DNA from: Actinacidiphila yanglinensis
GTDB taxonomy: Bacteria; Actinomycetota; Actinomycetes; Streptomycetales; Streptomycetaceae
NCBI RefSeq assembly: GCF_900107965.1
Contig: NZ_FNVU01000009.1
Span: 293,938 to 357,937, forward strand
DNA length: 64,000 nucleotides
Direction: 5' to 3'
The notes under the pieces were generated by a model that saw nothing but the letters and a program-made list of their open reading frames with translations, had not been told where the DNA came from and made no database searches. Below are positions 53,095 through 61,611 of this stretch, piece by piece. The translations under genes were made by a program, and so were the position numbers. Numbering within the stretch: position 1 is the first letter of the stretch; the number at the start of each line of letters is the position of its first letter.

Positions 53095-53838
53095 ATGAGC
53101 GAAGCGAGCGACCGCGAGGAGATGCCCGACCGTCCCGGCCGGGGCGTGCCGTCACCGGATCCGGCGGGCCCCGGCGGCGCGAGCGTGGCGCCCGAGCCGG
53201 CTCCGGACCCGGGTGACGGCCCCGGATCGACGGGTACGGACCCGGGTACGGACTCCGCGGTGCCCGCCGGGCCGGCCGCCCCCGCCGACGACGGAGTGAT
53301 CGCGCACGAACGGGTGCCGGACGGTGCGGGCGGGCGCGGCGGCAGGAACTGGTGGGGGTTCGGGCGCAGGCGCGGCGGTGCCGGCGCGGGTGCCGGGCAC
53401 GAGGGCAGGCACGTCCCCACCGGGCTCGCGGCCAGCCTGGTCACGTCCGGCGGCCTGCTGCTGGCGATGGTCGAGGACCTGCGGATGCGGGGCGAGGACA
53501 GCCCGGAGGAAGTACGCCCGCTCGCCGACACCTTCGCGCGGCACTGCGCGGCCAAGGAGGCCACCGTCCGCAAGGTGCTGGAGCGGCACGGCGAGTCGGC
53601 GCGGATCGTCGCCCGCGACCGGCAGGAGGGCGACCTGATCCAGGGCATCCTCGACCGCGCGCTCACCGGCCGGCACCCGGAGGAGACCCGGCACCTCACG
53701 GTGGACGGCGCCCTCACCCAGATGTACCAGTACCTCTTCCACGAACGGCGCGACCTCGTGCCGGCCCTCGAGCGGGCGGTCCCCTTCGAGGAGAGCGAGA
53801 CCCTGGCGGCGGCCTTCGAGGCGATCAACAACGGCTGA
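53095..53838 (+). CDS. Hypothetical protein with helical C-terminal domain
   Basis: A 247-residue protein. Residues 1-105 are Pro/Gly/Ala/Asp-rich and disordered, with an Arg/Gly patch (GRNWWGFGRRRGGAGAGAGH). Residues about 108-247 look like a compact helical domain (VTSGGLLLAMVEDLRMRGED, HCAAKEATVRKVLERHGESA, LTQMYQYLFHERRDLVPALE). AAGGAG lies upstream of the ATG. It is flanked by the DUF5709 and anti-sigma-like genes, suggesting a stress role by context only. I do not recognise the family. Confidence 0.62.
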   Translation: MSEASDREEMPDRPGRGVPSPDPAGPGGASVAPEPAPDPGDGPGSTGTDPGTDSAVPAGPAAPADDGVIAHERVPDGAGGRGGRNWWGFGRRRGGAGAGAGHEGRHVPTGLAASLVTSGGLLLAMVEDLRMRGEDSPEEVRPLADTFARHCAAKEATVRKVLERHGESARIVARDRQEGDLIQGILDRALTGRHPEETRHLTVDGALTQMYQYLFHERRDLVPALERAVPFEESETLAAAFEAINNG

Positions 53839-54202
53839 CATCGACACGGCGCCGCAGGACGGCGCCACGGCGGACGGGGGTTCGGCGATGAGCGGTAGGC
53901 CAGTGGGCGGCGCCCCTTCGGGAGGCCGGGACGGTACGGGCGGGGGCGTCGCCCCGTGGGGCGGCGGGACGGTCGTGGGCGCCGCGGACGGCGGTGGTCC
54001 CGCGGTGGCGGTCGGGGCGCCGGACGGCGGCCCGACCGGGGGCCGGGCGGTGACGCTCCCGCCGGCCGCGGCCGGGCCCGTCACACTGCCGGCCCGCGCG
54101 CCGGCAGGTGGAGCGGTGGGCGGTCGACCCCCCGACAAGGTCATCTTTTCGGGGCGCATACTGTCGGGACCGGCACACGTGTCCGAAAGGGGGCCGGACG
54201 AC

Positions 54203-55144
54203 GTGGACACCGCCGTCGGCGCCTTCTCGCACCCCGCCTTCTTCTACCGCGACGACGCCGAGTACCTCGACACCACCCTGGCCTTCGTGCGCGACGGCTT
54301 TTCCGTGGGCGAGCCCGTCGCCGTCGCCGTCCCCGGGGAGCGACTGGCGCTGCTGCACCAGGCGTTGGGGCCGCTCGCCGACGGCGTGCACTTCACCGAC
54401 ATGGCCCGCGCGGGCCGCAACCCCGGCCGGATCATCCCCGGCGTGCTCGCCGCCTTCGCCGACGCGCAGCCCGCCGGCCGGGTCCGGATCGTGGCCGAAC
54501 CGGTGTGGCCGGGCCGCACTCCACTGGAGTACCCGGCCTGCGTGCAGCACGAGGCCCTGGTGAACGCGGCGTTCGACGGGCGCGGGGCCACCATCCTGTG
54601 CCTGTACGACGCGGTGCGGCTCGATCCGCAGGCACTCGGCGACGCCTGCGTGACCCACCCGGTGCTGATCGAGGGCGGGCGGCGCCGCACCAGCGCGCAC
54701 TACGCCCCCGAACTCGCCGTCGCCTCCTACAACGTGCCGCTGAGCGAGCCGCGGTTCGCCGCCTCGTACGTCTTCGACGACGAACGGCTGCGCGCCGCAC
54801 GCCGGTTCGCCGTCCGCACCGCCGACGCGCTCGGCCTGGCCGGTCCCCGGCTGGACGATCTGGCCCTTGCCGTCGCCGAGTTGACCACCAACAGCGTGCT
54901 GCACGGCGGCGGCCACGGCGTGGTGCGGGTGTGGGCCGAGCACGGGCACGTCGCCTGCGAGGTGCGGGACGGCGGACGGCTCGCCGACCCGCTGGCCGGC
55001 AGCCGGCTTCCCCCGCCCGGACGGCCGGGCGGGCGCGGACTGCTGATGGTCCATCAGCTCGCCGACCTGGTGCGCACCCACACCGGCACGGCCGGCACCG
55101 CGATCCGCTGCTACCTCACCCTGCCGCCGCCCGCGCCGGTGTAG
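54203..55144 (+). CDS. MEDS/HATPase anti-sigma-type regulatory protein
   Basis: A 313-residue protein. The N-terminal half is a MEDS sensor domain (AFSHPAFFYRDDAEYLDTTL, FSVGEPVAVAVPGERLALLH, FTDMARAGRNPGRIIPGVLA). The C-terminal half is a GHKL ATPase of the RsbW/anti-sigma type (DDLALAVAELTTNSVLHGGG, GRGLLMVHQLADLV). Such proteins bind and inhibit a sigma factor or phosphorylate its antagonist. GTG 54,203 with GAAAGGGGG 9 nt upstream fits the family length of about 310; an ATG at 53,888 would add 105 Gly/Pro-rich residues. The cognate sigma factor is not in the window. Confidence 0.78.
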   Translation: MDTAVGAFSHPAFFYRDDAEYLDTTLAFVRDGFSVGEPVAVAVPGERLALLHQALGPLADGVHFTDMARAGRNPGRIIPGVLAAFADAQPAGRVRIVAEPVWPGRTPLEYPACVQHEALVNAAFDGRGATILCLYDAVRLDPQALGDACVTHPVLIEGGRRRTSAHYAPELAVASYNVPLSEPRFAASYVFDDERLRAARRFAVRTADALGLAGPRLDDLALAVAELTTNSVLHGGGHGVVRVWAEHGHVACEVRDGGRLADPLAGSRLPPPGRPGGRGLLMVHQLADLVRTHTGTAGTAIRCYLTLPPPAPV

Positions 55145-55255
55145 ACGAGGCCGAAGTGATGCGGCCCGGCATGATGCGGTCCGGCGCGACGCGCCCCTCG
55201 CGCGGACGCGCAAACAGGGTTGCCGCTTGTCCTCCGAACGGGGGAGGGTGACCCC

Positions 55256-56017
55256 ATGGAGCGTGGATTCGACGACCTGGTGGCAGAAGCCGATGCCGTG
55301 TCCGTGGCCGGCTGGGACTTCTCCTGGCTGGACGGGCGGGCCAGCGAGCAGCGCCCTTCGTGGGGGTACCAGGGGCTGATGGCGGAGCGGCTCGGCCGGG
55401 TCTCGGCCGCGCTGGACATCCAGACCGGCGGCGGCGAGGTGCTGGCCGGCGCGCCGGCCTTCCCGCCGGTGATGGCCGCCACCGAGTCGTGGCCGCCGAA
55501 CGTCGCGAAGGCCACCGCCCTGCTGCACCCGCGCGGTGTGGTCGTGGTCGCCGACGAGGACGAGCCGCCACTGCCGTTCGCGGACGCCGCGTTCGACCTC
55601 GTCACCAGCCGGCACCCGGTCACGGTGTGGTGGCACGAGATCGCCCGGGTGCTGCGCCCGGGCGGCACGTACTTCGCCCAGCACGTCGGGCCGGCCAGCG
55701 CGGTGGAGGTCTACGAGTTCTTCCTCGGCGAGCAGCCCGACACCGGGATCGGCCCGCGCCACCCCGACGCGGCGCGCGCGGCAGCCGTCGACGCGGGTCT
55801 GGAGGTGACCGATCTGCGGTACGAGCGGCTGCGGATGGAGTTCCACGACGTCGGCGCGATGGTGTACTTCCTGCGCAAGGTGATCTGGATGGTGCCGGAC
55901 TTCACCGTCGAGCGGTACCGCGACCGGCTGCGCGACCTGCACGAACTCATCGCGGCCAAGGGGCCGTTCGTGGCCCACTCGTCGCGCTATCTGATCGAGG
56001 CGCGCAAGCCCGCCTGA
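55256..56017 (+). CDS. SAM-dependent methyltransferase
   Basis: A 253-residue class I methyltransferase. Motif I is SAALDIQTGGGEVLA; an acidic motif II follows in VVVVADEDEPPLPFADAAFD; the WHEIARVLRPGGTYFAQHVG strand is typical of Methyltransf_11-like proteins. GGGGGAGGG precedes ATG 55,256. It is convergent with the TetR gene (22-bp gap). The substrate cannot be told from the sequence. Confidence 0.8.
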   Translation: MERGFDDLVAEADAVSVAGWDFSWLDGRASEQRPSWGYQGLMAERLGRVSAALDIQTGGGEVLAGAPAFPPVMAATESWPPNVAKATALLHPRGVVVVADEDEPPLPFADAAFDLVTSRHPVTVWWHEIARVLRPGGTYFAQHVGPASAVEVYEFFLGEQPDTGIGPRHPDAARAAAVDAGLEVTDLRYERLRMEFHDVGAMVYFLRKVIWMVPDFTVERYRDRLRDLHELIAAKGPFVAHSSRYLIEARKPA

Positions 56018-56039
56018 CCCTGCTGCCGCCGGTACGGCC

Positions 56040-56699
56040 TCACCGGGGCGCGTACCGGGACAGGAACATGTCGACGCCGCCGGTGACCATCCGGTCGGCC
56101 AGGTCGTCGTCCACGCCCGTGCCGTAGGCGCTGAAGACCAGGTGCGGGAAGACCAGCAGCGAGTAGAGCTGCAGGATGGCCACTTCGAGGTCGGGGATCT
56201 CCAGCCGGCCGGCGGCGGCGAGCCGGGCCAGCGCGGCGCCGGCCGCGGGGTGGTGCACGCCAGGGCCGCCGCCCTCGCGCCAGGCCGCGTCGAGTTCGGG
56301 GAAGCGGTGCGCCTCGCGGGCGACGAGGTTGCGGACCGCCAGCGTGTCCGGGTTCTGCCGTACCTCGGTGACCCAGGCGCGGGCGGCCGCCACGAGGACG
56401 GTCCGCAGGTCGTCGCCGTCGGCCAGCCCGTCCACCGCGCCGACCAGGGTGTCGCCGAGCGGGGCGTCCGTGGCGTCCTTGATCACCTCGACGAACAGCG
56501 CCTGCTTGCTGCCGAAGTGGTTGTAGACGGTCACCTTCGACACGCCCGCCTCGGCCGCGATCTGGTCCACGCTCGCGTCGAAGCCCTCGCGGAGGAAGAG
56601 GCCGCGGGCCGCGCGGAGGATGGCTGCCCGCTTGCGCTCGGCCCGCGGGCCGGCCGGCCGCGCCCGCTCGTCCTGCCGGACGGCTGCCCTGTCGCTCAT
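56040..56699 (-). CDS. TetR family repressor of the divergent exporter
   Basis: A 219-residue regulator: KRAAILRAARGLFLREGFDA, SVDQIAAEAGVSKVTVYNHF and GSKQALFVEVI form the DNA-binding domain. The C-terminal domain resembles the AcrR/TetR_C group that handles hydrophobic drugs. Two palindromes between it and the MFS gene (56,722-56,742 and 56,751-56,779) are probable operators for self- and exporter control. The start at 56,699 lacks a strong ribosome-binding site. Confidence 0.85.
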   Translation of the reverse strand: MSDRAAVRQDERARPAGPRAERKRAAILRAARGLFLREGFDASVDQIAAEAGVSKVTVYNHFGSKQALFVEVIKDATDAPLGDTLVGAVDGLADGDDLRTVLVAAARAWVTEVRQNPDTLAVRNLVAREAHRFPELDAAWREGGGPGVHHPAAGAALARLAAAGRLEIPDLEVAILQLYSLLVFPHLVFSAYGTGVDDDLADRMVTGGVDMFLSRYAPR

Positions 56700-56721
56700 G
56701 CCCGGCAGTCTAGCCCGCACA

Positions 56722-56742
56722 TGAACTGAACCGTTGAGTTCA
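56722..56742. promoter_or_regulatory. TetR operator O1 (21-bp imperfect palindrome)
   Basis: TGAACTGAAC (56,722-56,731) and GTTGAGTTCA (56,733-56,742) are symmetric about C56,732, with one mismatched pair. It overlaps the -35 of the exporter promoter and lies 23 bp from the tetR start. Confidence 0.65.
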
Positions 56743-56779
56743 GGAGTGGAGAACTGTACTGTGCTGTTCAGTACAGTTC
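56734..56779 (+). promoter_or_regulatory. Exporter promoter overlapped by TetR operator O2
   Basis: TTGAGT (56,734-56,739) and TACTGT (56,757-56,762) have a 17-nt spacer. A perfect palindrome with 11-bp arms, GAACTGTACTG (56,751-56,761) and CAGTACAGTTC (56,769-56,779), covers the -10 and the presumed transcription start. Repression by occlusion is expected. Confidence 0.7.
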
Positions 56780-56862
56780 CGTGCGTGGCGGAGCCGCGCG
56801 GCGCCTGGGCCGGCGCGCTCCCGCACCTGTGCACACCCACCGTCGTGAGGATCGTGACCGCC

Positions 56863-58299
56863 ATGACCCATCCCGCCCTCGGCGCCCCGTCCGCCGCCCA
56901 CCCCGAGCCGTCGCCACCCGCCGACCCGCGCCGCTGGGTCGCCCTCGCGCTGCTGTGCCTCGCCCAGTTCATGCTGATCCTGGACGTCACCGTGGTGAAC
57001 GTCGCGCTGCCCGACATCTCCGCGGGGCTGCACCTGGACCGGACCACCCTGACGTGGGTGGTCACCTCGTACACGATGTGCTTCGCCGGGCTGATGCTCT
57101 TCGGGGGGCGGCTGGCCGACGCGCTCGGCGCCCGACGCACCTTCAGCGCGGGGCTCCTCGTGTTCACCGCCGCCTCCCTGGCCGCGGGGCTCGCCGGCAA
57201 CGCGGGGACCCTGCTCGGCGCGCGGATGGCGCAGGGCGCGGGCGCGGCGCTGCTGTCCCCGGCCGCGCTGTCGCTGGTCACCACCACTTTCCACGGTCCG
57301 GAACGGAACCGGGCGCTCGGGGTGTGGGCCGGCATCGGCGGCGCCGGATCGGCCGCGGGCGTGCTGCTCGGCGGCGCGCTGACCAGCGGGCCCGGCTGGA
57401 GCTGGATCTTCTTCGTCAACGTGCCGGTCGGCGTGGCCGTGCTGGTCGCGGTGCCCGGCGTCGTGCCCGCGCGGGCGCCGCGCCAGGCCCGGCTGGACGT
57501 GCCCGGTGCGGTGCTCGCCACCACCGGCACCGGCGCCCTCGTCCACGGCCTGGTCACCGCGGGCGACGCGGGCTGGGGCAGCGCCCGCACCCTGCTGTCG
57601 CTGGGGCTGGCGGCCGTGCTCTACGCGGCGTTCGCGGCCGTCGAACGCGCGTCGGGCGCGCCGCTGATGGACGTCGCGATGCTCGCACGGCGGCCGGTGG
57701 TGGCCGGCGCGTTCCTGATGCTTGTCGCGACCGGGGTGCTGATCTCCACGTTCTTCCTCGGGTCGGTGTACCTCCAGCAGGTGCGCGGGTACAGCGCGAT
57801 CGGCACCGGGCTGGTCTTCCTCCCGGCGGCGCTCGCCACCGGCATCGGCGCGCATCTCGCGGGGCGGCTGGTCGGGGTGGTCGGGCCGCGCTGGGTCGCC
57901 GCCGCGGGCATGGCCGTTGCCGCTTGCGGGGCGGCGCCGCTGGCCGGGCTCGGCGCGGGGACCCGGGTCTGGCCGCTGGTCGCTCCCGCGACGGGGGTTG
58001 CCGCGCTCGGCGTCGGCGCGGTGTTCGTCACCGCGATCGGCACCGCGCTGGCGCTGGTCGGGCCGGGCGAGTCCGGGTTGGCCTCCGGCGTCGTCAACAC
58101 CTTCCACGAGGTGGGGGGTTCGGTCGGGGTCGCCGTCGTCTCCACGGTGGCGGCGAGCGGGATCGAGCGAGGGGCTTCCGGGGGGTTCGGTGAGGCGTTC
58201 TTCGTTCTCGCGGTCGTTGCCGCTGCCGCGGCTCTCGCTGCCACCCTGCTGGTGCCCCCGGGCCGGGTCACCCTCCCGGAGGGGCCTTTGGCCCACTGA
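56863..58299 (+). CDS. DHA2-type MFS exporter controlled by TetR
   Basis: A 478-residue protein with about 14 membrane segments: FMLILDVTVVNVALPDISAG (first segment), LFGGRLADALGARRTFSAG (motif A) and LLGGALTSGPGWSWIFFVNV (motif C). ATG 56,863 is preferred, as the TSS implied by the promoter lies near 56,769; GTG 56,854 is an alternative. An in-frame extension starting at 56,734 would lie in the operators and is rejected. It is divergent from its likely repressor, a standard inducible efflux arrangement. The drug is unknown. Confidence 0.84.
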   Translation: MTHPALGAPSAAHPEPSPPADPRRWVALALLCLAQFMLILDVTVVNVALPDISAGLHLDRTTLTWVVTSYTMCFAGLMLFGGRLADALGARRTFSAGLLVFTAASLAAGLAGNAGTLLGARMAQGAGAALLSPAALSLVTTTFHGPERNRALGVWAGIGGAGSAAGVLLGGALTSGPGWSWIFFVNVPVGVAVLVAVPGVVPARAPRQARLDVPGAVLATTGTGALVHGLVTAGDAGWGSARTLLSLGLAAVLYAAFAAVERASGAPLMDVAMLARRPVVAGAFLMLVATGVLISTFFLGSVYLQQVRGYSAIGTGLVFLPAALATGIGAHLAGRLVGVVGPRWVAAAGMAVAACGAAPLAGLGAGTRVWPLVAPATGVAALGVGAVFVTAIGTALALVGPGESGLASGVVNTFHEVGGSVGVAVVSTVAASGIERGASGGFGEAFFVLAVVAAAAALAATLLVPPGRVTLPEGPLAH

Positions 58300-58329
58300 T
58301 CCCCGAGGCTGCCCCGTCCTCGCCGCGGG

Positions 58330-58545
58330 GGGCCTTGCGGTCGGCGGTGGTTGCGCGCGCAGTTCCTCCCCCAGCATGGCGGCTGGGAGGTGTCCCCGGC
58401 GCCCTTGGGTGAGCGTCCCTCCGCGGAGTCGAGCGTTCTTCCGCGGAAGGAGCCGCACTCATCAGGGACACGGGGAACTGCTCCCCCAGAGCTGCGCCTG
58501 GGGCTATCCCCACGCCACCCACGGACCGTGAGGTCCCCGGGACGG
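58330..58545. repeat. Dispersed intergenic repeat, copy 3, diverged
   Basis: Segments such as GCGCGCAGTTCC, GGAGCCGCAC, ACACGGGGAACTGC and CGGACCGTGAGGTCC echo the elements at 4.57 and 35.7 kb, with extra material (CCCAGCATGGCGGCTGGGAG; CCCCCAGAGCTGCGCCTGGG) forming additional hairpins. It fills the 295-bp gap between two convergent genes; no coding sequence is seen. Confidence 0.5.
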
Positions 58546-58594
58546 GGGACCGGGGCACCCTCGGAGGGTCAGGGCGCCCCGGCACCGCCTCTGC

Positions 58595-61243
58595 TTACGG
58601 GTAACTGGTCACCGTGGACGGGACGGTCGAGGTACCCGAGGTACCCGGACCGGTGTCGTTGATGACGTGCGCGTACTGACCCATCCCGCCGAGCGACACC
58701 ACGAGCAGATCGTGGAACTTCACCCCGGGCGTGTTGGGCGCCTCGAACCCGTGATCCTGGATGATCGACGGATCCGCGGTGAAGTTGCAGTAACTGCCCA
58801 GCCCCCAGCCCTCATGGCTGGTGACGTTGCTGTCCACCTTGTACGCGGCGAACCCTCTGGTGCTGCCGTTCTGGATGGCTGCCTGGTTCGGCGGGTCGTA
58901 GGCGATCTCGTTCTGGAAGAAGATCGTCCTGCCGTTCTGGCCGGCCCACTCGACGTCGTACTTCTCGAAGTGCTCCACGAACAGGCCGGTGGCCAGCACG
59001 TTGTTACCGTTGACCTTCAGGCCCTCGTCCGCCGGGTTGGTGGTCCACCCGACGCCCGCGCCGTGGTCCGCCCGCCACAGCCACGTGTGGTCGATGACCA
59101 CGTCGTTGCTGTTGATCTCGAAGGCGGTACCGGCCTGTCCCGGTCCCGCGCCGCCGATCCGGGCGAACACGTCCTGGATGGTGGTCGGGTTGGACGCGTG
59201 GCTCGCCGAGGAACCCGGCGCGCCGACCTGGAGCAGCTGCGGCGACTTGCCGGTGCCGGCGTCGATGAGGAAGCCGGCCAGCTTGACGCCGTCCACGTCC
59301 GCGACCTTCATCGCGTCCACGCCGCCGTCCGGGATGACCGTGGCGTAACCGAGGCCGAGCACCACCGTGTTGGCGCGGGTGACGTTGATCGGCTGGTCGA
59401 TGTGGTAGATGCCCGGGGTGAGCACCAGGTTGAGGCCCTGGGCGAGCGCGGCGTTGATGGTCTCCGCGGACACGCCGGGCTTCGCGACGTAGAACTGGGT
59501 CAGCGGGATCGAGGTGCCCGGCGTGTTCGGCCAGTCCACCCCGCTGGCGTTGGTGCGCATGTTCGGCACGAACACCTGGTAGTTACCGCTGCTGTCCAGG
59601 TACATGTACGGCTTGTCCCGGGACTCCGGGGTGGTGTTCAGCGTCGTGTAGACGGGGTTCGGGAAGCCCTGGGCAGGAGCGCCCTGGACGCCGGAGAACA
59701 CCATGTTCCACACGCCGTTGGTCCAGCCGCCGATCGAGCTGTCCCGGGTGTACCACTGCTGCTGCGAGTACGGGCCGACGGTGCCGTCGATCTTGCTGTC
59801 GGCGATGTAGCCGCCGCTGGCCCACCCGTAGCCGTTGGGCGCCAGGTTGAGGCCGCCCTCGACATGCATCCGGCGGAACGGCGCGGCCTGCGCGACGGCC
59901 CAGCGGTCGTCGCCGCTGACCGGCTTGAGCGCCATGTTCTCCACCGAACGCCAGAAGTTCTGCGTGGCGTTGCCGTTGAACCAGCCGGCGTCCACGGTCA
60001 TGTCGCCGTTGATCTGGACGTCGTCGGGGTTCTTGCCGAGACCGGAGACCGACGTGTAGAAGCCGATCTGGTCGTTGATGTTGTTGTACGTGCCCGGCTT
60101 GAAGAAGACCTGGTAGCGGGCGTCGCCGAACTGGTTGCTCTCCTGCTGGGAGAAGATCGAGTCCAGCTGGGCCTGGATGTTCGGCGTCGACGGGTCGAAC
60201 ACCTTCACGTTCGGTCCGAGGTCGCCGCCGCCCTGGATCGGGCCGGTGCCGCCACCACCCGTGGTGCCGCCGTTGTCGCCGCCGCCGGAGTCGTCACCCG
60301 CGGTGCCGTAGACCTGGAACTCCCACAGCGAGTAGCCGTACTGGGTGGCGCGCGCGGTGCCGTACATCCGCACGTAGCGGCCGGAGCCGGTGACGTTGAG
60401 CGTCTGGTTGCCGCCGGTGCCGGTCGTGGTGGAGTAGATGTCGGTCCAGGTCGTCCCGTCGTTCGACGTCTGGATCTTGAACGCCTTGCCGTACGCCGTC
60501 TCCCAGTTGAGGACGACGGAGCTGATCGTCGAGGTGGCGCCCAGATCGACCTGGAGCCACTGGGGGTCGGACGCGGCGCTCGACCAGCGGGTGCCGGTAT
60601 TGCCGTCCACCGCCGCCGAGGCGGGAGTTCCGGCGTTCTCCGTCGACGAGGCGGTGGCCGTCCTGCCCTGCGAGATCAGGGTGGCGCCGGCCGGCGGCGT
60701 GCTGCCGCCGGCGGTGCCGTAGACCTGGAACTCCCAGAGCGAGTAGCCGTATCCGGTGGCCCGTACCGTCCCGTACATGCGGACATAACGCCCGGAACCG
60801 TTTACGGAAACCGTCTGGTTGCCGCCGGTTCCGGTGGTGGTGGAGTACACGTCGGTCCAGTTGGCGCCGTCCGAGGACGTCTGGATCTTGAACGCCTTCG
60901 CGTACGCCGTCTCCCAGTTGAGCGTGACGGAGGTGAGGGTGGCGGAGGCGCCGAGGTCCACCTCCAGCCACTGCGGGTCGGACGCGGCGCTCGACCAGCG
61001 GGTGCCGGTGTTGCCGTCCACCGCCGCCGAGGCGGGAGTTCCGGCGTTCTCCGTCGAGGAGGCGGTCGCCGTCCTGCCCTGCGAGAGCAGGGTGTCGGCC
61101 GCGTGGGCCGCGTGCATCGGCACGAACAGCAGCAGCGACGCCACCAGGGCGGTGATCACCGCGGCGACGATGTTCCGCTGCCTGCGGTGGTCCGCGGCCA
61201 CCGCGGGTCTCAGTGCCGTGGTGGGCGTGGGGGGAGGGGGCAT
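58595..61243 (-). CDS. Secreted beta-helix protein with two F5/8C modules (GH55-like candidate)
   Basis: An 882-residue secreted protein. A signal segment (IVAAVITALVASLLLFVPMH) is cleaved near AHAAD. Two F5/8C modules (about 50-177 and 188-312) are near copies of each other. A Gly linker follows, then a large domain (345-880) with tandem beta-helix features: FFKPGTYNNINDQIGFYTSV, LNLVLTPGIYHIDQPINVTR and VIDHTWLWRADHGAGVGWTT. Relatives are sometimes labelled adenylyl cyclase, without any cyclase motif. The double beta-helix suggests GH55-like or another polysaccharide-active enzyme. It shares promoter geometry and a LacI-type operator with the GH16 gene, which supports a glucan role. AGGAG precedes the ATG. 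Confidence 0.75.
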   Translation of the reverse strand: MPPPPTPTTALRPAVAADHRRQRNIVAAVITALVASLLLFVPMHAAHAADTLLSQGRTATASSTENAGTPASAAVDGNTGTRWSSAASDPQWLEVDLGASATLTSVTLNWETAYAKAFKIQTSSDGANWTDVYSTTTGTGGNQTVSVNGSGRYVRMYGTVRATGYGYSLWEFQVYGTAGGSTPPAGATLISQGRTATASSTENAGTPASAAVDGNTGTRWSSAASDPQWLQVDLGATSTISSVVLNWETAYGKAFKIQTSNDGTTWTDIYSTTTGTGGNQTLNVTGSGRYVRMYGTARATQYGYSLWEFQVYGTAGDDSGGGDNGGTTGGGGTGPIQGGGDLGPNVKVFDPSTPNIQAQLDSIFSQQESNQFGDARYQVFFKPGTYNNINDQIGFYTSVSGLGKNPDDVQINGDMTVDAGWFNGNATQNFWRSVENMALKPVSGDDRWAVAQAAPFRRMHVEGGLNLAPNGYGWASGGYIADSKIDGTVGPYSQQQWYTRDSSIGGWTNGVWNMVFSGVQGAPAQGFPNPVYTTLNTTPESRDKPYMYLDSSGNYQVFVPNMRTNASGVDWPNTPGTSIPLTQFYVAKPGVSAETINAALAQGLNLVLTPGIYHIDQPINVTRANTVVLGLGYATVIPDGGVDAMKVADVDGVKLAGFLIDAGTGKSPQLLQVGAPGSSASHASNPTTIQDVFARIGGAGPGQAGTAFEINSNDVVIDHTWLWRADHGAGVGWTTNPADEGLKVNGNNVLATGLFVEHFEKYDVEWAGQNGRTIFFQNEIAYDPPNQAAIQNGSTRGFAAYKVDSNVTSHEGWGLGSYCNFTADPSIIQDHGFEAPNTPGVKFHDLLVVSLGGMGQYAHVINDTGPGTSGTSTVPSTVTSYP

Positions 61244-61317
61244 GGGCGACTCTCCTGACTGCGGGGTGGGGGGTCATACGTGCCGAACTCTGGGCGCACG
61301 CCCACCGGTTGACCGGT

Positions 61318-61329
61318 GAGAGCGCTCTC
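61318..61329. promoter_or_regulatory. LacI-type operator upstream of the beta-helix gene
   Basis: GAGAGCGCTCTC, a perfect 12-bp palindrome identical to the core of the site upstream of the GH16 gene. It lies 15 nt downstream of the promoter -10 and 74 bp before the start codon. Confidence 0.7.
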
Positions 61330-61344
61330 CCGACACACCCCGGA

Positions 61345-61374
61345 ATGTTTCCGCCTGTGTTTCATCCATGTCAA
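61345..61374 (-). promoter_or_regulatory. Promoter of the beta-helix gene
   Basis: On the minus strand, TTGACA (61,374-61,369) and AAACAT (61,350-61,345) have an 18-nt spacer, followed by the operator. The remainder of 61,375-61,517 shows no gene. Confidence 0.6.
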
Positions 61375-61517
61375 GAGTTGTGCCCAAAGCCCGTATCGGA
61401 ATACGAAGGAGGCCCGAGTGCCGCCGATGCACGGGAAAAGCGTTCAGCTCGTGAAGGCAACGCCGAGGCGCCGGCGCGCCGTTGATTCAAGGCCCGACGC
61501 GTCCCGGAGACGGCGAA

Positions 61518-61547
61518 GGGCCGCCCCGGCGACTGCCGGGACGGCCC
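61518..61547 (-). terminator. Stem-loop after the phosphoesterase gene
   Basis: The 13-nt arms 61,518-61,530 (GGGCCGCCCCGGC) and 61,535-61,547 match at 12 of 13 pairs with a GACT loop, 64 bp beyond the phosphoesterase stop. Confidence 0.65.
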
Positions 61548-61611
61548 CTCACTGGTCCTGCAGATGGTGCGGTCGTGCGGTGCCGCGGTCAGGCCGCGGC
61601 CGTTCCTCCGG

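Noticed and set aside
53888..54202. N-terminal extension of the MEDS/HATPase protein from an ATG at 53,888
   Set aside because: It would add 105 Gly/Pro/Ala-rich residues absent from the family, while GTG 54,203 has a good ribosome-binding site and gives the usual length.
58595..61243. Adenylyl cyclase annotation carried by similar proteins
   Set aside because: No cyclase catalytic motif is present; the protein is exported and built of F5/8C modules plus beta-helix-like repeats.
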